Below are positions 48,417 to 56,817 of a stretch of DNA of 64,000 nt, piece after piece. The position numbers and the translations under genes are program-made. Position 1 is the first letter of the stretch. Each line of letters begins with the position of its first letter. Location of the stretch: positions 186,001 through 250,000 of the forward strand of contig NZ_JAFIBY010000004.1 in assembly GCF_017832355.1 (NCBI RefSeq), read 5' to 3'. This DNA comes from Serratia sp. PL17 (GTDB lineage Bacteria > Pseudomonadota > Gammaproteobacteria > Enterobacterales > Enterobacteriaceae). The notes below the pieces were generated by a model. That model was not told where the DNA came from. It made no database searches and was given only the letters and a program-made list of their open reading frames with translations.

Positions 48417-49460
48417 ATGATGACAAATTCTTGGGTAAAATATGCTATCGGTGAAATAGAAGCGGATTTTCAACGCTCCGCCGACACGCACCTGATCCGC
48501 CTGAACCTGCCTGAATTTCCTGGTATCTGCCTGTACCTGAAAGACGAAAGTACGCACCCGACCGGCAGCCTGAAGCACCGCCTGGCGCGCTCGCTGTTCC
48601 TGTACGGCCTGTGCAACGGCTGGATCACCGAAAACACCACCATAATCGAGGCATCATCCGGCAGTACAGCGGTGTCAGAAGCCTACTTCGCCAGATTAAT
48701 TGGCTTGCCTTTTATTGCTGTGATGCCTTCCTGTACCGCGCGCCGCAAAGTTGAGCAGATTGCCTTCTATGGTGGCCGATGTCACTTCGTCGATCATGCA
48801 GCGCAGATTTACGCCGTCTCCGAGCAACTGGCGAAAGAGCTTAACGGCCACTACATGGATCAGTTCACTTACGCAGAACGTGCTACCGACTGGCGTGGCA
48901 ACAACAACATCGCCGACAGTATTTTCCGCCAAATGGCTCGCGAACCTTTCCCGGTCCCTAAACACATCGTCATGAGCGCCGGCACCGGCGGTACCTCCGC
49001 AACGCTGGGCCGCTACATCCGCTATCAGGGGCACGACACAAGCCTGATGGTGGTCGATCCGGAAAACTCGGTGTTCTATGATTGTTTCCACCAGCGTGAC
49101 CGTACCCTGATTGGCAGTTGCGGCAGCCGAATTGAAGGCATTGGCCGCCCTCGCGCCGAGCCATCATTTATCCCTTCCGTGGTCGATAGCATGTTGCGCG
49201 TGCCTGATGCCGCCAGTGTTGCGACTATCCATTGGCTGGAGACGGTCCTGGGACGCAAAGTGGGCGCATCCACCGGCACTAACGTCTGGGGCGCATTACA
49301 GCTGGCAAAACAGATGCGGGAAAACGGCGAGCAGGGTTCCATCGTCACCTTACTGTGCGACAGTGGCGAACGTTATTTGGATACCTACTACAACGAAGAA
49401 TGGGTCAGCAACAATATCGGCGATCTGACCCCCTATCTGGCGCAGTTGGCAGATTTGTAA
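48417..49460 (+). CDS. cdsH: PLP-dependent L-cysteine desulfhydrase (CdsH-like)
   Basis: A 347-residue fold-type II PLP enzyme of the cysteine synthase group. The PLP lysine K53 lies in [11 protein letters not shown], followed by [11 protein letters not shown] and the phosphate-binding loop [12 protein letters not shown]. Salmonella CdsH, encoded next to ybaO/decR, breaks down cysteine to pyruvate, sulfide and ammonia; the same location and family support that role here, although a synthase activity cannot be excluded by eye. There are two ATGs in a row (48417 and 48420), with GAGG before them. Confidence 0.82.
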   Translation: MMTNSWVKYAIGEIEADFQRSADTHLIRLNLPEFPGICLYLKDESTHPTGSLKHRLARSLFLYGLCNGWITENTTIIEASSGSTAVSEAYFARLIGLPFIAVMPSCTARRKVEQIAFYGGRCHFVDHAAQIYAVSEQLAKELNGHYMDQFTYAERATDWRGNNNIADSIFRQMAREPFPVPKHIVMSAGTGGTSATLGRYIRYQGHDTSLMVVDPENSVFYDCFHQRDRTLIGSCGSRIEGIGRPRAEPSFIPSVVDSMLRVPDAASVATIHWLETVLGRKVGASTGTNVWGALQLAKQMRENGEQGSIVTLLCDSGERYLDTYYNEEWVSNNIGDLTPYLAQLADL

Positions 49461-49468
49461 TCAGCAAT

Positions 49469-49529
49469 AATCCCCAATGGCTTTCGAGTTGCAGCCAACA
49501 ACGCTGCGGCTTGAAAGATGCCGGGTATA
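49469..49529. repeat. Internally deleted ERIC element (61 bp)
   Basis: The ends GGCTTTCGAGTTGCAGCC and GCGGCTTGAAAGATGCCGGG are complementary ERIC termini, with the core missing. It lies between the cdsH stop and the cof terminator. Confidence 0.7.
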
Positions 49530-49556
49530 AAAAAAGCCGGGTAAGTCTTACCCGGC
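49529..49556 (-). terminator. Rho-independent terminator of cof
   Basis: A 9-bp stem (GCCGGGTAA at 49536-49544, complement at 49548-49556) with a 3-nt loop is followed on the minus strand by seven T. Confidence 0.88.
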
Positions 49557-49572
49557 GGCCGCCAATAAAACC

Positions 49573-50397
49573 TCATAATTCGGGGGAATAGGTGAGGCAA
49601 GGTGAACGCAGCCAATGTTGCAAATAGTGAGCCACTGCCTGCTGTTCGCAGTGGCCGATAACCTGTAGCTGTGGCAATAACGACTTCAGCTGTGGCAACG
49701 CGTTGCCCATCACCACACCGTGCCCTACTGCCGCCAGCATCTCCTTGTCGTTCATCGCATCACCAAACGCCATGCAGTCCGCCATTTTCAGCCCCAGATG
49801 GCGGCTTAAGGTGTCCAGCGCTGAGCCCTTATTGCAGCCCAACGGCAAAACCTCCAGGCATTCATAAGCGGAGAAGCAAAGATCAACGCGGGCGGCAAAA
49901 TGTTGCCGCAGTTGTACCTGAAGCTTCAGCAGTTCTTCATGCGGCCCCACAAAGCAGACCTTGCTGTTGCCAAACGCCGGCAAGCGCCGCACTTCGGTAA
50001 GTTGGTAATGGAAACCACTCAAGTGGTGCGCCCGGAGCATCGCCTCCGGCACCGCGAACTCCGTCATCCAGCCTTCGTCACGAAATACGTGCATACTGGC
50101 TTCGGTGCACCAATGGGTATGCAAGACCTCTTCAGCAATATCGGCAGGCAAATCGGTGGCGTGCAGCTGCTGCCCCTGATTATCATAGACCCGTGTACCG
50201 TTGCCCGTAATCAGATACCCTTGCAGACCCAGCTGCGCCATGATCGGCTGTGCATCCAGGTAGTGACGCCCTGTCGCGAAAGTGACGATCATCTCTCGCT
50301 CAACAAGCTGCTTTAGCACCGCCAGAGTTTCCGGCCCAACCCGGTGATCCGGTGTCAACAAAGTGCCATCCATATCAAAAGCCGCCAGGCGATACAT
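49573..50397 (-). CDS. cof: HAD-family HMP-PP phosphatase Cof
   Basis: A 274-residue haloacid-dehalogenase phosphatase of the Cof type. Motif I is [10 protein letters not shown] (D8, D10), the Thr of motif II lies in FATGRHYLD, and motif IV is [12 protein letters not shown]. coli Cof hydrolyses the thiamin intermediate HMP-PP, and broad phosphatase activity is usual in the family. GAGGT precedes the ATG at 50397; a longer frame upstream is unsupported. It diverges from ybaE, as in E. coli. Confidence 0.92.
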   Translation of the reverse strand: MYRLAAFDMDGTLLTPDHRVGPETLAVLKQLVEREMIVTFATGRHYLDAQPIMAQLGLQGYLITGNGTRVYDNQGQQLHATDLPADIAEEVLHTHWCTEASMHVFRDEGWMTEFAVPEAMLRAHHLSGFHYQLTEVRRLPAFGNSKVCFVGPHEELLKLQVQLRQHFAARVDLCFSAYECLEVLPLGCNKGSALDTLSRHLGLKMADCMAFGDAMNDKEMLAAVGHGVVMGNALPQLKSLLPQLQVIGHCEQQAVAHYLQHWLRSPCLTYSPEL

Positions 50398-50501
50398 AAA
50401 GACCTCGTGAATGTGAACGCGATTACAGTCCCTGCAGTATGAGATGGTATTTGCGGAAGTAATAGTGAACAATTCTGGAAAACTGTTCCGGATTTCCCCT
50501 C

Positions 50502-52229
50502 ATGCGCCTGACCCACCGCCTCAGCCAATATCAACGCCTGTACCAGCAACTTGGCGGTACGCCAGTCGCCATCACCATCAGCGAACTGGCGGCCATGTTC
50601 TATTGCAGTGAGCGCCATGCCCGCACGCTGGTGCAACAGTTGCAGGATCAAGGCTGGCTAAGTTGGCAGTCGCAGCCTGGGCGGGGAAAGCGTGCACGGC
50701 TGCATTGCCTGAAAACACCTGATGAACTCCGCGCCGCCCACCTGCAAAGGCTATTACAGGACGGCGATCATCAGGGTGCATTGGAAATGGCGCAGCTGGA
50801 CCCACAACATTTGCAGGAATTACTCAATCCACACCTCGGCGGCCAATGGCAAGCAGGTAGCCCAACGTTGCGTATCCCCTACTACCGTAGGCTGGAATCC
50901 CTGGATCCGCTGACGCTCACTGGCCGTGCCGAACAACATTTGGTTGCCACTCTGCATGCCGGCCTGACGCGCTTTATTACCGGTAATACCGAACCGCAAT
51001 CAGATCTGGCTCATCATTGGCAAACCAGCCATGACGGTTTACGTTGGCAGTTCTTTCTGCGCAGCCAATTACGCTGGCACAACGGCGAACCCTTGACCGG
51101 GCAACAACTGTTACAAACACTGGAAAAACTGCTGAAGCATCCGCGTAGCCAACCCAGCCTGGCCAACGTCGCCACGCTCAGTCTGCCGCATGCGCTGTGT
51201 CTGCAGTTTGATTTACACTCCCCAGATTACTGGTTGGCGCACCGACTGGCAGAGCTGCCTTGCCTGCTCACCCACCCCGATACGCCGAGCATGGGCGCAG
51301 GCCCATTTAAGCTAACGCTCAACGAACCCCATCTGGTGAGATTGGAACAACACGCATTTTACCATTTGCAGCATCCTTATCTGGAAAGCATTGAGTATTG
51401 GATCACACCGGAACTGCAAAACGGCGATGCCTATACCAGTTGCCAACACCCCGTACGTATTACCATTGGCCAGCAGGAGGACTTGGCGCTGGCGCGGCCG
51501 GTACAGCGCAGTATGAGTCTGGGGTGGTGCTATCTGGCGGTGAATTTAAAACATGGCGAGCTCAGTGAGGCACAAGGGAAAAAGCTGCTGATGTTGATCC
51601 AGCAATCCGGCTTACTGGCCAATCTGCCGGTTCCAAACAGTGTCATCACCCCCAGCCACGAAATGCTTCCCGGTTGGGCGATCCCACAACATCACGTTGA
51701 GGAGGGTATTACCCTGCCGGCCAAACTGAAGCTGCTGTACCGGCCCCCTGTGGAGCTGGAAACGGTCACCGTTGCGTTACAACAGCTGTTGGCACGACAC
51801 GGTTGCGAACTGGAGGTGTGTTACTACGCGGGCAAACGCTGGCAAAGCGCCGAGCAAATCGAGCAGGCCGACCTGCTGCTTGCGGACAACTTAATTGGGG
51901 AGTCGCCGGAGGCAACGTTAGAAAGCTGGCTACGGCAAGATACGCTGTGGCGCGGTATCCTGCCCGACTCTCGCTGGCAACATCAGCAACAGACGCTGCA
52001 ACAGATCCAACAACGACCAGCACAACAACAACGTCATGAGCAGTTAAAAGATTATTATCGGCAACTGATGACAGCGGCGATCATCACTCCCCTGTTCCAC
52101 TACCAATATCAGATCAGCGCGCCACCGCGTATCCATGGCGTCACATTGACCGCCCACGGTTGGTTCGACTTCTGCCAAGCCTGGTTACCACCACCGGTGG
52201 AGGATACAGAGCCGCCCTCAGCAGACTGA
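50502..52229 (+). CDS. ybaE: SgrR-type regulator with solute-binding domain, YbaE
   Basis: A 575-residue protein matching E. coli YbaE (566). The N-terminal SgrR-type winged helix (about 1-110; ISELAAMFYCSERHARTLVQ) is joined to a periplasmic-binding-protein-like domain of the SBP_bac_5 kind (from about 125; RRLESLDPLTLTGRAEQHLV), without signal peptide, so it is cytosolic. It is probably a regulator responding to a small solute; the ligand and targets are unknown. The Gln-rich stretch at about 497-515 is unusual. It lies between cof and queC as in E. coli. Confidence 0.88.
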   Translation: MRLTHRLSQYQRLYQQLGGTPVAITISELAAMFYCSERHARTLVQQLQDQGWLSWQSQPGRGKRARLHCLKTPDELRAAHLQRLLQDGDHQGALEMAQLDPQHLQELLNPHLGGQWQAGSPTLRIPYYRRLESLDPLTLTGRAEQHLVATLHAGLTRFITGNTEPQSDLAHHWQTSHDGLRWQFFLRSQLRWHNGEPLTGQQLLQTLEKLLKHPRSQPSLANVATLSLPHALCLQFDLHSPDYWLAHRLAELPCLLTHPDTPSMGAGPFKLTLNEPHLVRLEQHAFYHLQHPYLESIEYWITPELQNGDAYTSCQHPVRITIGQQEDLALARPVQRSMSLGWCYLAVNLKHGELSEAQGKKLLMLIQQSGLLANLPVPNSVITPSHEMLPGWAIPQHHVEEGITLPAKLKLLYRPPVELETVTVALQQLLARHGCELEVCYYAGKRWQSAEQIEQADLLLADNLIGESPEATLESWLRQDTLWRGILPDSRWQHQQQTLQQIQQRPAQQQRHEQLKDYYRQLMTAAIITPLFHYQYQISAPPRIHGVTLTAHGWFDFCQAWLPPPVEDTEPPSAD

Positions 52230-52345
52230 GCATGGGTGCGGCCCTGCGGTATCCAGCTATTTCTGCTACCATTGCTGCCGCAACGCATTTTTATCCTGCC
52301 GCCCGATTGTGTGTCGGGAAAGGCCAAATCCAATAAGGTGATTTT

Positions 52346-53044
52346 ATGAAGCGCGCGGTTGTCGTTTTTAGCGGTGGACAAGATTCCACGACCTGCTTGA
52401 TCCAGGCATTACAACAGTATGACGAAGTTCACTGCGTTACCTTCGATTACGGCCAGCGCCATCGCGCTGAGATTGAGGTGGCTCAGGCGTTGTCGGTAGC
52501 TCTGGGAGCCAAAGCGCACAAACTGCTGGATGTCGGCCTTCTCAACGAACTGGCGATCAGTAGCCTGACCCGTGACAATATCCCGGTACCCGCCTACAAC
52601 CCAGATGAAAAGAATGCGCTACCGAGTACCTTTGTGCCGGGCCGCAACATTTTGTTCCTGACGCTAGCGGCTATCTATGCTTATCAGGTTGAAGCCGAAG
52701 CCGTGATCACTGGCGTGTGTGAAACCGATTTTTCCGGCTACCCGGACTGCCGCGACGAATTTGTCAAAGCATTGAATCACGCGATAGTGCTGGGTATCGC
52801 GCGTGATATCCGTTTTGAAACACCGCTGATGTGGTTGAACAAGGCAGAAACCTGGGCGATGGCGGATTACTATCATCAATTGGCGTTGGTGCAGCAAGAA
52901 ACGCTGACCTGCTACAACGGCATTAAAGGCAACGGCTGTGGCGAATGTGCCGCCTGCCATCTGCGCGCTAACGGCCTGCAGCAGTACCAAATCAACAAAG
53001 CCGAAGTCATGGCAAGTCTGAAACAGAAGACCGGCCTGGTCTGA
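52346..53044 (+). CDS. queC: 7-cyano-7-deazaguanine (preQ0) synthase QueC
   Basis: A 232-residue ATP-dependent enzyme that turns 7-carboxy-7-deazaguanine into preQ0 on the queuosine pathway. The PP-loop SGGQDSTT is at residues 9-16, and four C-terminal cysteines ([20 protein letters not shown]) bind zinc. AAGG precedes the ATG. No preQ1 riboswitch is visible in the 116-bp gap after ybaE. A hairpin-rich 113-bp region follows before convergent fadM. Confidence 0.96.
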   Translation: MKRAVVVFSGGQDSTTCLIQALQQYDEVHCVTFDYGQRHRAEIEVAQALSVALGAKAHKLLDVGLLNELAISSLTRDNIPVPAYNPDEKNALPSTFVPGRNILFLTLAAIYAYQVEAEAVITGVCETDFSGYPDCRDEFVKALNHAIVLGIARDIRFETPLMWLNKAETWAMADYYHQLALVQQETLTCYNGIKGNGCGECAACHLRANGLQQYQINKAEVMASLKQKTGLV

Positions 53045-53066
53045 AGGAAGATAACCTGAATCGGTG

Positions 53067-53112
53067 AGTTGCATCGAGGCGGCTAGCAAGCGCCGCTACT
53101 ATGGATGCAACT
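53067..53112. other. Long imperfect hairpin downstream of queC
   Basis: AGTTGCATC (53067-53075) pairs perfectly with GATGCAACT (53104-53112), and inside them GGCG and CGCC can pair further. There is no T-tract; it differs from the ERIC elements elsewhere in the window. Confidence 0.5.
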
Positions 53113-53130
53113 TGCCGCATGATGGGTAGA

Positions 53131-53158
53131 ACGGCGGCAGCATTGCCGCCCGTTATTT
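53131..53158. terminator. Terminator between convergent queC and fadM
   Basis: GCGGCA (53134-53139) and TGCCGC (53144-53149) pair around GCAT, extended by ACG/CGT with one bulge, and are followed by TATTTTA on the plus strand. Confidence 0.7.
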
Positions 53159-53574
53159 TACTGTTCCTCTTCCGGCTGCGTGAATACCTGCAAGTATTCG
53201 CGCAGTTGCCCTTCAATAGGCAGCGCCCGCTGAGTTTTTAGATCCACACAAACAAAGGTCAGCATTGCGTCTGCAACCGGCGAGCCTGTAGCATCTTGTA
53301 TCACCTTCTGGCTCAGCACACCGCTTTTGCTGTTTAGCTGCACCATCTGGCTGTCGATACGCAGTTTGTCTCCTAACAACGCCGGCGTGCGATAGTTTAT
53401 ATTGATGTTCACCACGATAAAGGCAATGTTGTTTTGCGTCATCCAACGGAAGCCTTCCTGATTCTCCAGCCAATCCCAGCGCGCCTCTTCCAAAAACTCC
53501 AGATAGCGGGCGTTATTAACATGCTGATAAAAATCAAGATGATAACCACGGACTTTGATAAAGGTATGGTGCAT
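53158..53574 (-). CDS. fadM: Long-chain acyl-CoA thioesterase FadM
   Basis: A 138-residue 4-hydroxybenzoyl-CoA-type hotdog thioesterase. The catalytic motif DFYQHVNNARYLEFLEEAR carries the expected Asp. E. coli FadM hydrolyses 3,5-tetradecadienoyl-CoA in oleate breakdown. An in-frame ATG 44 codons upstream crosses the ybaV terminator and is rejected; the chosen start has GGAG only at a rather long distance (about 13 bp). Confidence 0.92.
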   Translation of the reverse strand: MHHTFIKVRGYHLDFYQHVNNARYLEFLEEARWDWLENQEGFRWMTQNNIAFIVVNININYRTPALLGDKLRIDSQMVQLNSKSGVLSQKVIQDATGSPVADAMLTFVCVDLKTQRALPIEGQLREYLQVFTQPEEEQ

Positions 53575-53604
53575 AGTGTACGGCCGCTCCTGCCTGGTGA
53601 TTAC

Positions 53605-53633
53605 AGTAAAGAAGGAGCCGCTGGCGGCTCCTT
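53605..53633 (-). terminator. Terminator of ybaV
   Basis: AAGGAGCCG (53612-53620) pairs with CGGCTCCTT (53625-53633) around CTGG; CTTTACTG follows on the minus strand. Confidence 0.7.
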
Positions 53634-53730
53634 TACGCGTTTGGTCAACTCGCCAAACTGGTAAGACCTGTAAAATGTAGCAGAGGAAAAAGAGCTGTAT
53701 GGGCACTTTGCCACTCAGCTGTGAGTAACA

Positions 53731-54120
53731 TCACATTTTGAGCCGTGCACGATTCATTTCAAATAAGGCAGGCCCAATGCCCGGCACTTCCTGGAGCTGT
53801 TCAATCTGTGTAAAGGGGCCATGCTGTTCACGATAGCGCACTATGCTCTCCGCTTTCTTCAGCCCCACACCTTTCAGCACGCTCGCCAGTTGTTCGGCAT
53901 CCCCCTGATTAATACTGACCGACGCCTCTTTATTGGCAGTCACACCGGGCTCGGTGCTTTGCCCTACTTTAACCGGCTGTGTTGATAACACCGGTTGCCC
54001 GGTAGCCGCTTTCTCTTCCGCCGCCAGTGTCGGCCCTGCAAGGCAGATCAGGGCTGCCATCAACAACGCTTTAATGCTCAAGCCACGGCCATTAGCCGCT
54101 TTTATTTCTGTAAGTTGCAT
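53731..54120 (-). CDS. ybaV: ComEA-like helix-hairpin-helix protein YbaV
   Basis: A 129-residue exported protein. The N-terminal signal sequence (about 17-34; LLMAALICLAGPTLAAE) is followed by a low-complexity linker and a C-terminal double helix-hairpin-helix (about 76-126; LKGVGLKKAESIVRYR, LQEVPGIGPALFE) of the ComEA kind, which binds DNA. A role in DNA uptake is known for ComEA in competent bacteria but not for YbaV. AAGGAGG precedes the ATG. It lies downstream of ppiD, as in E. coli. Confidence 0.9.
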   Translation of the reverse strand: MQLTEIKAANGRGLSIKALLMAALICLAGPTLAAEEKAATGQPVLSTQPVKVGQSTEPGVTANKEASVSINQGDAEQLASVLKGVGLKKAESIVRYREQHGPFTQIEQLQEVPGIGPALFEMNRARLKM

Positions 54121-54196
54121 GCTGTATCCTCCTTGTGTTTAACAGCAAGCTCACCTTGCCGCAACGGGCGATCTTCAGCAATTCACGGATTCCAGA

Positions 54197-54224
54197 TGTG
54201 GAAAAGGCCGCGAAAGCGGCCTTT
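54197..54224 (-). terminator. Rho-independent terminator of ppiD
   Basis: A 9-bp stem (AAAGGCCGC at 54203-54211, complement at 54216-54224) with GAAA on the plus strand (TTTC loop) is followed on the minus strand by TTCC. It resembles the acrAB terminator. Confidence 0.8.
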
Positions 54225-54259
54225 GAGGATTACATTGCGTTGCAGAAAATTGCGGTACT

Positions 54260-56146
54260 TTACTGAGGTTGCTGCTGCTCAGAGGCACCCATGGTGATTT
54301 TGGCTTCTTTACGCAAGCTAGCCAGCAGAGAGTCAAAGGACACGCCGGTCGCACCTTCTTCCATTTTGCTGACGAAGGTTTTCATTTCTTCCGCTGGCAA
54401 GGTGCCAGGATTCACAGCATCGAGTGCAATAAGCACCACGTTGCCCTGATTATCCTGCGACATGCCGTAAACGGGTTTACCTTCCTGCGGATGCGCCAGC
54501 GCGAATACACTCTGCACCAGTTGGCTATCTTCCGGCGCACGTGCCATCTTCTGCACGCTACCAAAGCTCAGACCTGCCGCTTTCATTGCTTCGTCGCCTT
54601 TGCCTTGTTTCAGCTCCACCAGCAGTTTCTCGCCCTGCAGTTTCGCTTCCTGTTCCGCTTTGTTGCGTTTAACCAATTCAGCTACGCGATCTTTCACCTG
54701 GTCGAAGGGTTCAATGCCTTCTGGTTTATGGCCAGAAACACGGATCACGAAGGCGCGGTCACCATCAACGGTGATCACATCAGAGTTGCTGCCCGGAGCA
54801 CCCGCTTCACCAATCAGTGAACCGTCAAAAATCGACTGAATCACAGGTTTGAAGTTCAGTGCTGCCGGGATGTTATCGCGAGTAAACCAGTCAGTGTGTG
54901 CCGCTTTCATGCCCGCGGCCTCTTCTGCTGATGCCAGGGACTCGTTATCGCTGGTGGCAGCTTCGCTGACCTTCTGCTGCAGCGCGTAATACGCATCTAC
55001 GGCTTTTTCCTGCTTAACCTGCTTGGCGATAGCGTCATGCACTTCGCTCAAAGGTTTCACTTTCTCAGGTTCGATGTCGTTCAGACGCACGACCAGATAA
55101 CCTACGGAAGACTTCACCGCGCCAGACAGCTGGCCTTTTTCGGTCAGGTTAGCTTGTTTCAATTCGTCTGCTGTGGTTTCCGGTTCCAACCAACCCAACT
55201 CACCACCGGTACGGCGTGAAATGATGTCGGTGGATTTTTCTTTCGCCAGAGTGGCGAAATCGCCGCCTTTTTTCAGTTCATCCAGCACTGCATTGGCTTC
55301 CGCCTCAGTTTTCAGCTGGATAACGCTGTAGTTCTTGCGTTCAGGTTGGCCGTAGCTGCTTTTGTGCTGGTCGTAATAGGCGCTGATATCCGCGTCGGTT
55401 ACCGTCACCTTGTCCTGCATAGAGGCCGCATCCATCGGGATATAGCTTACTTTGACCTGCTCCGGAGCAATGAAGCTGTTCTTGTTCTGGTTGTAGAACT
55501 CTTTCAGCTCGTCGTCAGTCACGGTTTGCTTGGTCTGCAACGCTTTCAGATCCAGCGTAGCCAGGCGCACATCGCGTTCTTGCAATACCAGTGCTGTCAT
55601 GCCTTGCGCTTCAGCGGGCAAAATGAAGCCGGAGCTACCAAAGGCTTGGATCACTTGCTGATTAACCAATTGCTGGCGCATTGATTGCGCAAAGTTATCG
55701 GCGGTGTAACCCATACGGCTAATCAGATCGAGATATTTAGCGTTATCGAACTGGCCGTTAGTTTGGAAATAAGGCGCCTTGCGGATGGCGTCCTTCACCT
55801 GATCGTCGCTGACGCTCAGGCCTAATTTCTTGGCGTATTGATCCAACAGCATGTTGTCGATCAACTGTGACAACGCCTGATGGCGCATCTGCTGCATGTA
55901 GCCTTCATTGCCCGCCAGCGCGGAGAACTGGTCACCCAGCTGTTGCTGCATACGGCTGCGTTCGCTTTGGAAAGCCTGTTCCAGCTGAGCGCGCTCGATC
56001 ACCTGACCATTTACTTTCGCTGCATAATCGCCGGAACCGCCGATCAGGTAGTTACCCACCCCGGTCAAAATAAATGACAAGATGATCAGGGCCAGGATGA
56101 TTTTGAGCACGACGTTATTAGCAGCCGCGCGTAAATTGTCCATCAT
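54260..56146 (-). CDS. ppiD: Periplasmic folding chaperone PpiD
   Basis: A 628-residue inner-membrane-anchored chaperone at the Sec translocon exit. A single N-terminal membrane helix (about 13-36; VLKIILALIILSFILTGVG) leads to SurA-like N-terminal helices, a parvulin domain (about 265-360; GGDFATLAKEKSTDIISRRT, GELGWLEPETT) and C-terminal helices. E. coli PpiD is 623 residues and its parvulin domain is inactive. Two adjacent ATGs (56146, 56143) are possible; no clear ribosome binding site distinguishes them. It follows hupB, as in E. coli. Confidence 0.95.
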   Translation of the reverse strand: MMDNLRAAANNVVLKIILALIILSFILTGVGNYLIGGSGDYAAKVNGQVIERAQLEQAFQSERSRMQQQLGDQFSALAGNEGYMQQMRHQALSQLIDNMLLDQYAKKLGLSVSDDQVKDAIRKAPYFQTNGQFDNAKYLDLISRMGYTADNFAQSMRQQLVNQQVIQAFGSSGFILPAEAQGMTALVLQERDVRLATLDLKALQTKQTVTDDELKEFYNQNKNSFIAPEQVKVSYIPMDAASMQDKVTVTDADISAYYDQHKSSYGQPERKNYSVIQLKTEAEANAVLDELKKGGDFATLAKEKSTDIISRRTGGELGWLEPETTADELKQANLTEKGQLSGAVKSSVGYLVVRLNDIEPEKVKPLSEVHDAIAKQVKQEKAVDAYYALQQKVSEAATSDNESLASAEEAAGMKAAHTDWFTRDNIPAALNFKPVIQSIFDGSLIGEAGAPGSNSDVITVDGDRAFVIRVSGHKPEGIEPFDQVKDRVAELVKRNKAEQEAKLQGEKLLVELKQGKGDEAMKAAGLSFGSVQKMARAPEDSQLVQSVFALAHPQEGKPVYGMSQDNQGNVVLIALDAVNPGTLPAEEMKTFVSKMEEGATGVSFDSLLASLRKEAKITMGASEQQQPQ

Positions 56147-56210
56147 AGTGTGACAACACTCCGCTGTGATGTGGATTAAAAACACCCTTGCGCAGGCGCG
56201 TTCCCTGCGA

Positions 56211-56244
56211 CAAAAATAAAAAAAGCGCATCAATCTGATGCGCC
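56211..56244 (-). terminator. Rho-independent terminator of hupB
   Basis: GCGCATCA (56225-56232) pairs with TGATGCGC (56236-56243) around a 3-nt loop, followed on the minus strand by seven T and then ATTTTTG. Confidence 0.92.
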
Positions 56245-56328
56245 TTATATCTTACCTTACCAGCACCGTTGCGTCAGGTGATTGTTTATTACAAAACCCT
56301 GTAACGCTAAACGGTTAGACGCAAACAA

Positions 56329-56601
56329 TCAGTTTACTGCGTCTTTCAGCGCTTTCCCTGCACGGAAGGCCGGAACTTTGGCTGCCGCGATTTTGATCTC
56401 TTTACCGGTTTGTGGATTACGGCCAGTACGGGCTGAACGCTCACGCACTGTAAAAGAACCGAAACCAACCAGAGCCACGTCATCCCCTTCCTTCAAGGAT
56501 TCGGTAACAGATGCAATGACTGCATCTAAAGCACGTCCAGCTGCCGCTTTGGAAATATCAGCACCTGCGGCAATTTTGTCGATCAGTTGTGACTTATTCA
56601 C
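56329..56601 (-). CDS. hupB: Nucleoid protein HU-beta
   Basis: A 90-residue HU subunit, the E. coli length. The sequence [20 protein letters not shown] and the DNA-clasping arm [13 protein letters not shown] are typical. The start is a GTG at 56601 with AGGGGA before it; E. coli hupB also uses GTG. An ATG 11 codons upstream is in frame but would overlap the ribosome binding site. It lies between lon and ppiD, as in E. coli. Confidence 0.97.
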   Translation of the reverse strand: MNKSQLIDKIAAGADISKAAAGRALDAVIASVTESLKEGDDVALVGFGSFTVRERSARTGRNPQTGKEIKIAAAKVPAFRAGKALKDAVN

Positions 56602-56747
56602 TCTATCATCCCCTCTAGAATTCAATCGTCGCACCGAAAAATCCCTACGGTTGCGACAGCGCAGCTGTTATATCAATCCCATCGAACCTTGGCAAGCCAC
56701 CGAAAGCATGACAAAACGCGGGCCGATAGCTTTCTAACTTAGCGGTA

Positions 56748-56783
56748 CAAAAAAAGACTGGCAAGTCCGAAATGACTTGCCAG
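56748..56783 (-). terminator. Rho-independent terminator of lon
   Basis: CTGGCAAGTC (56758-56767) pairs perfectly with GACTTGCCAG (56774-56783), followed on the minus strand by TCTTTTTTT. Confidence 0.95.
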
Positions 56784-56817
56784 CATAAGTTTTATCAATG
56801 GTTTTTGCGATTCGTCA

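Noticed and set aside
52230-52345. A preQ1 riboswitch before queC
   Set aside because: No preQ1-type H-type pseudoknot with a C-rich loop and A-rich tail can be seen; the gap is short and follows ybaE.
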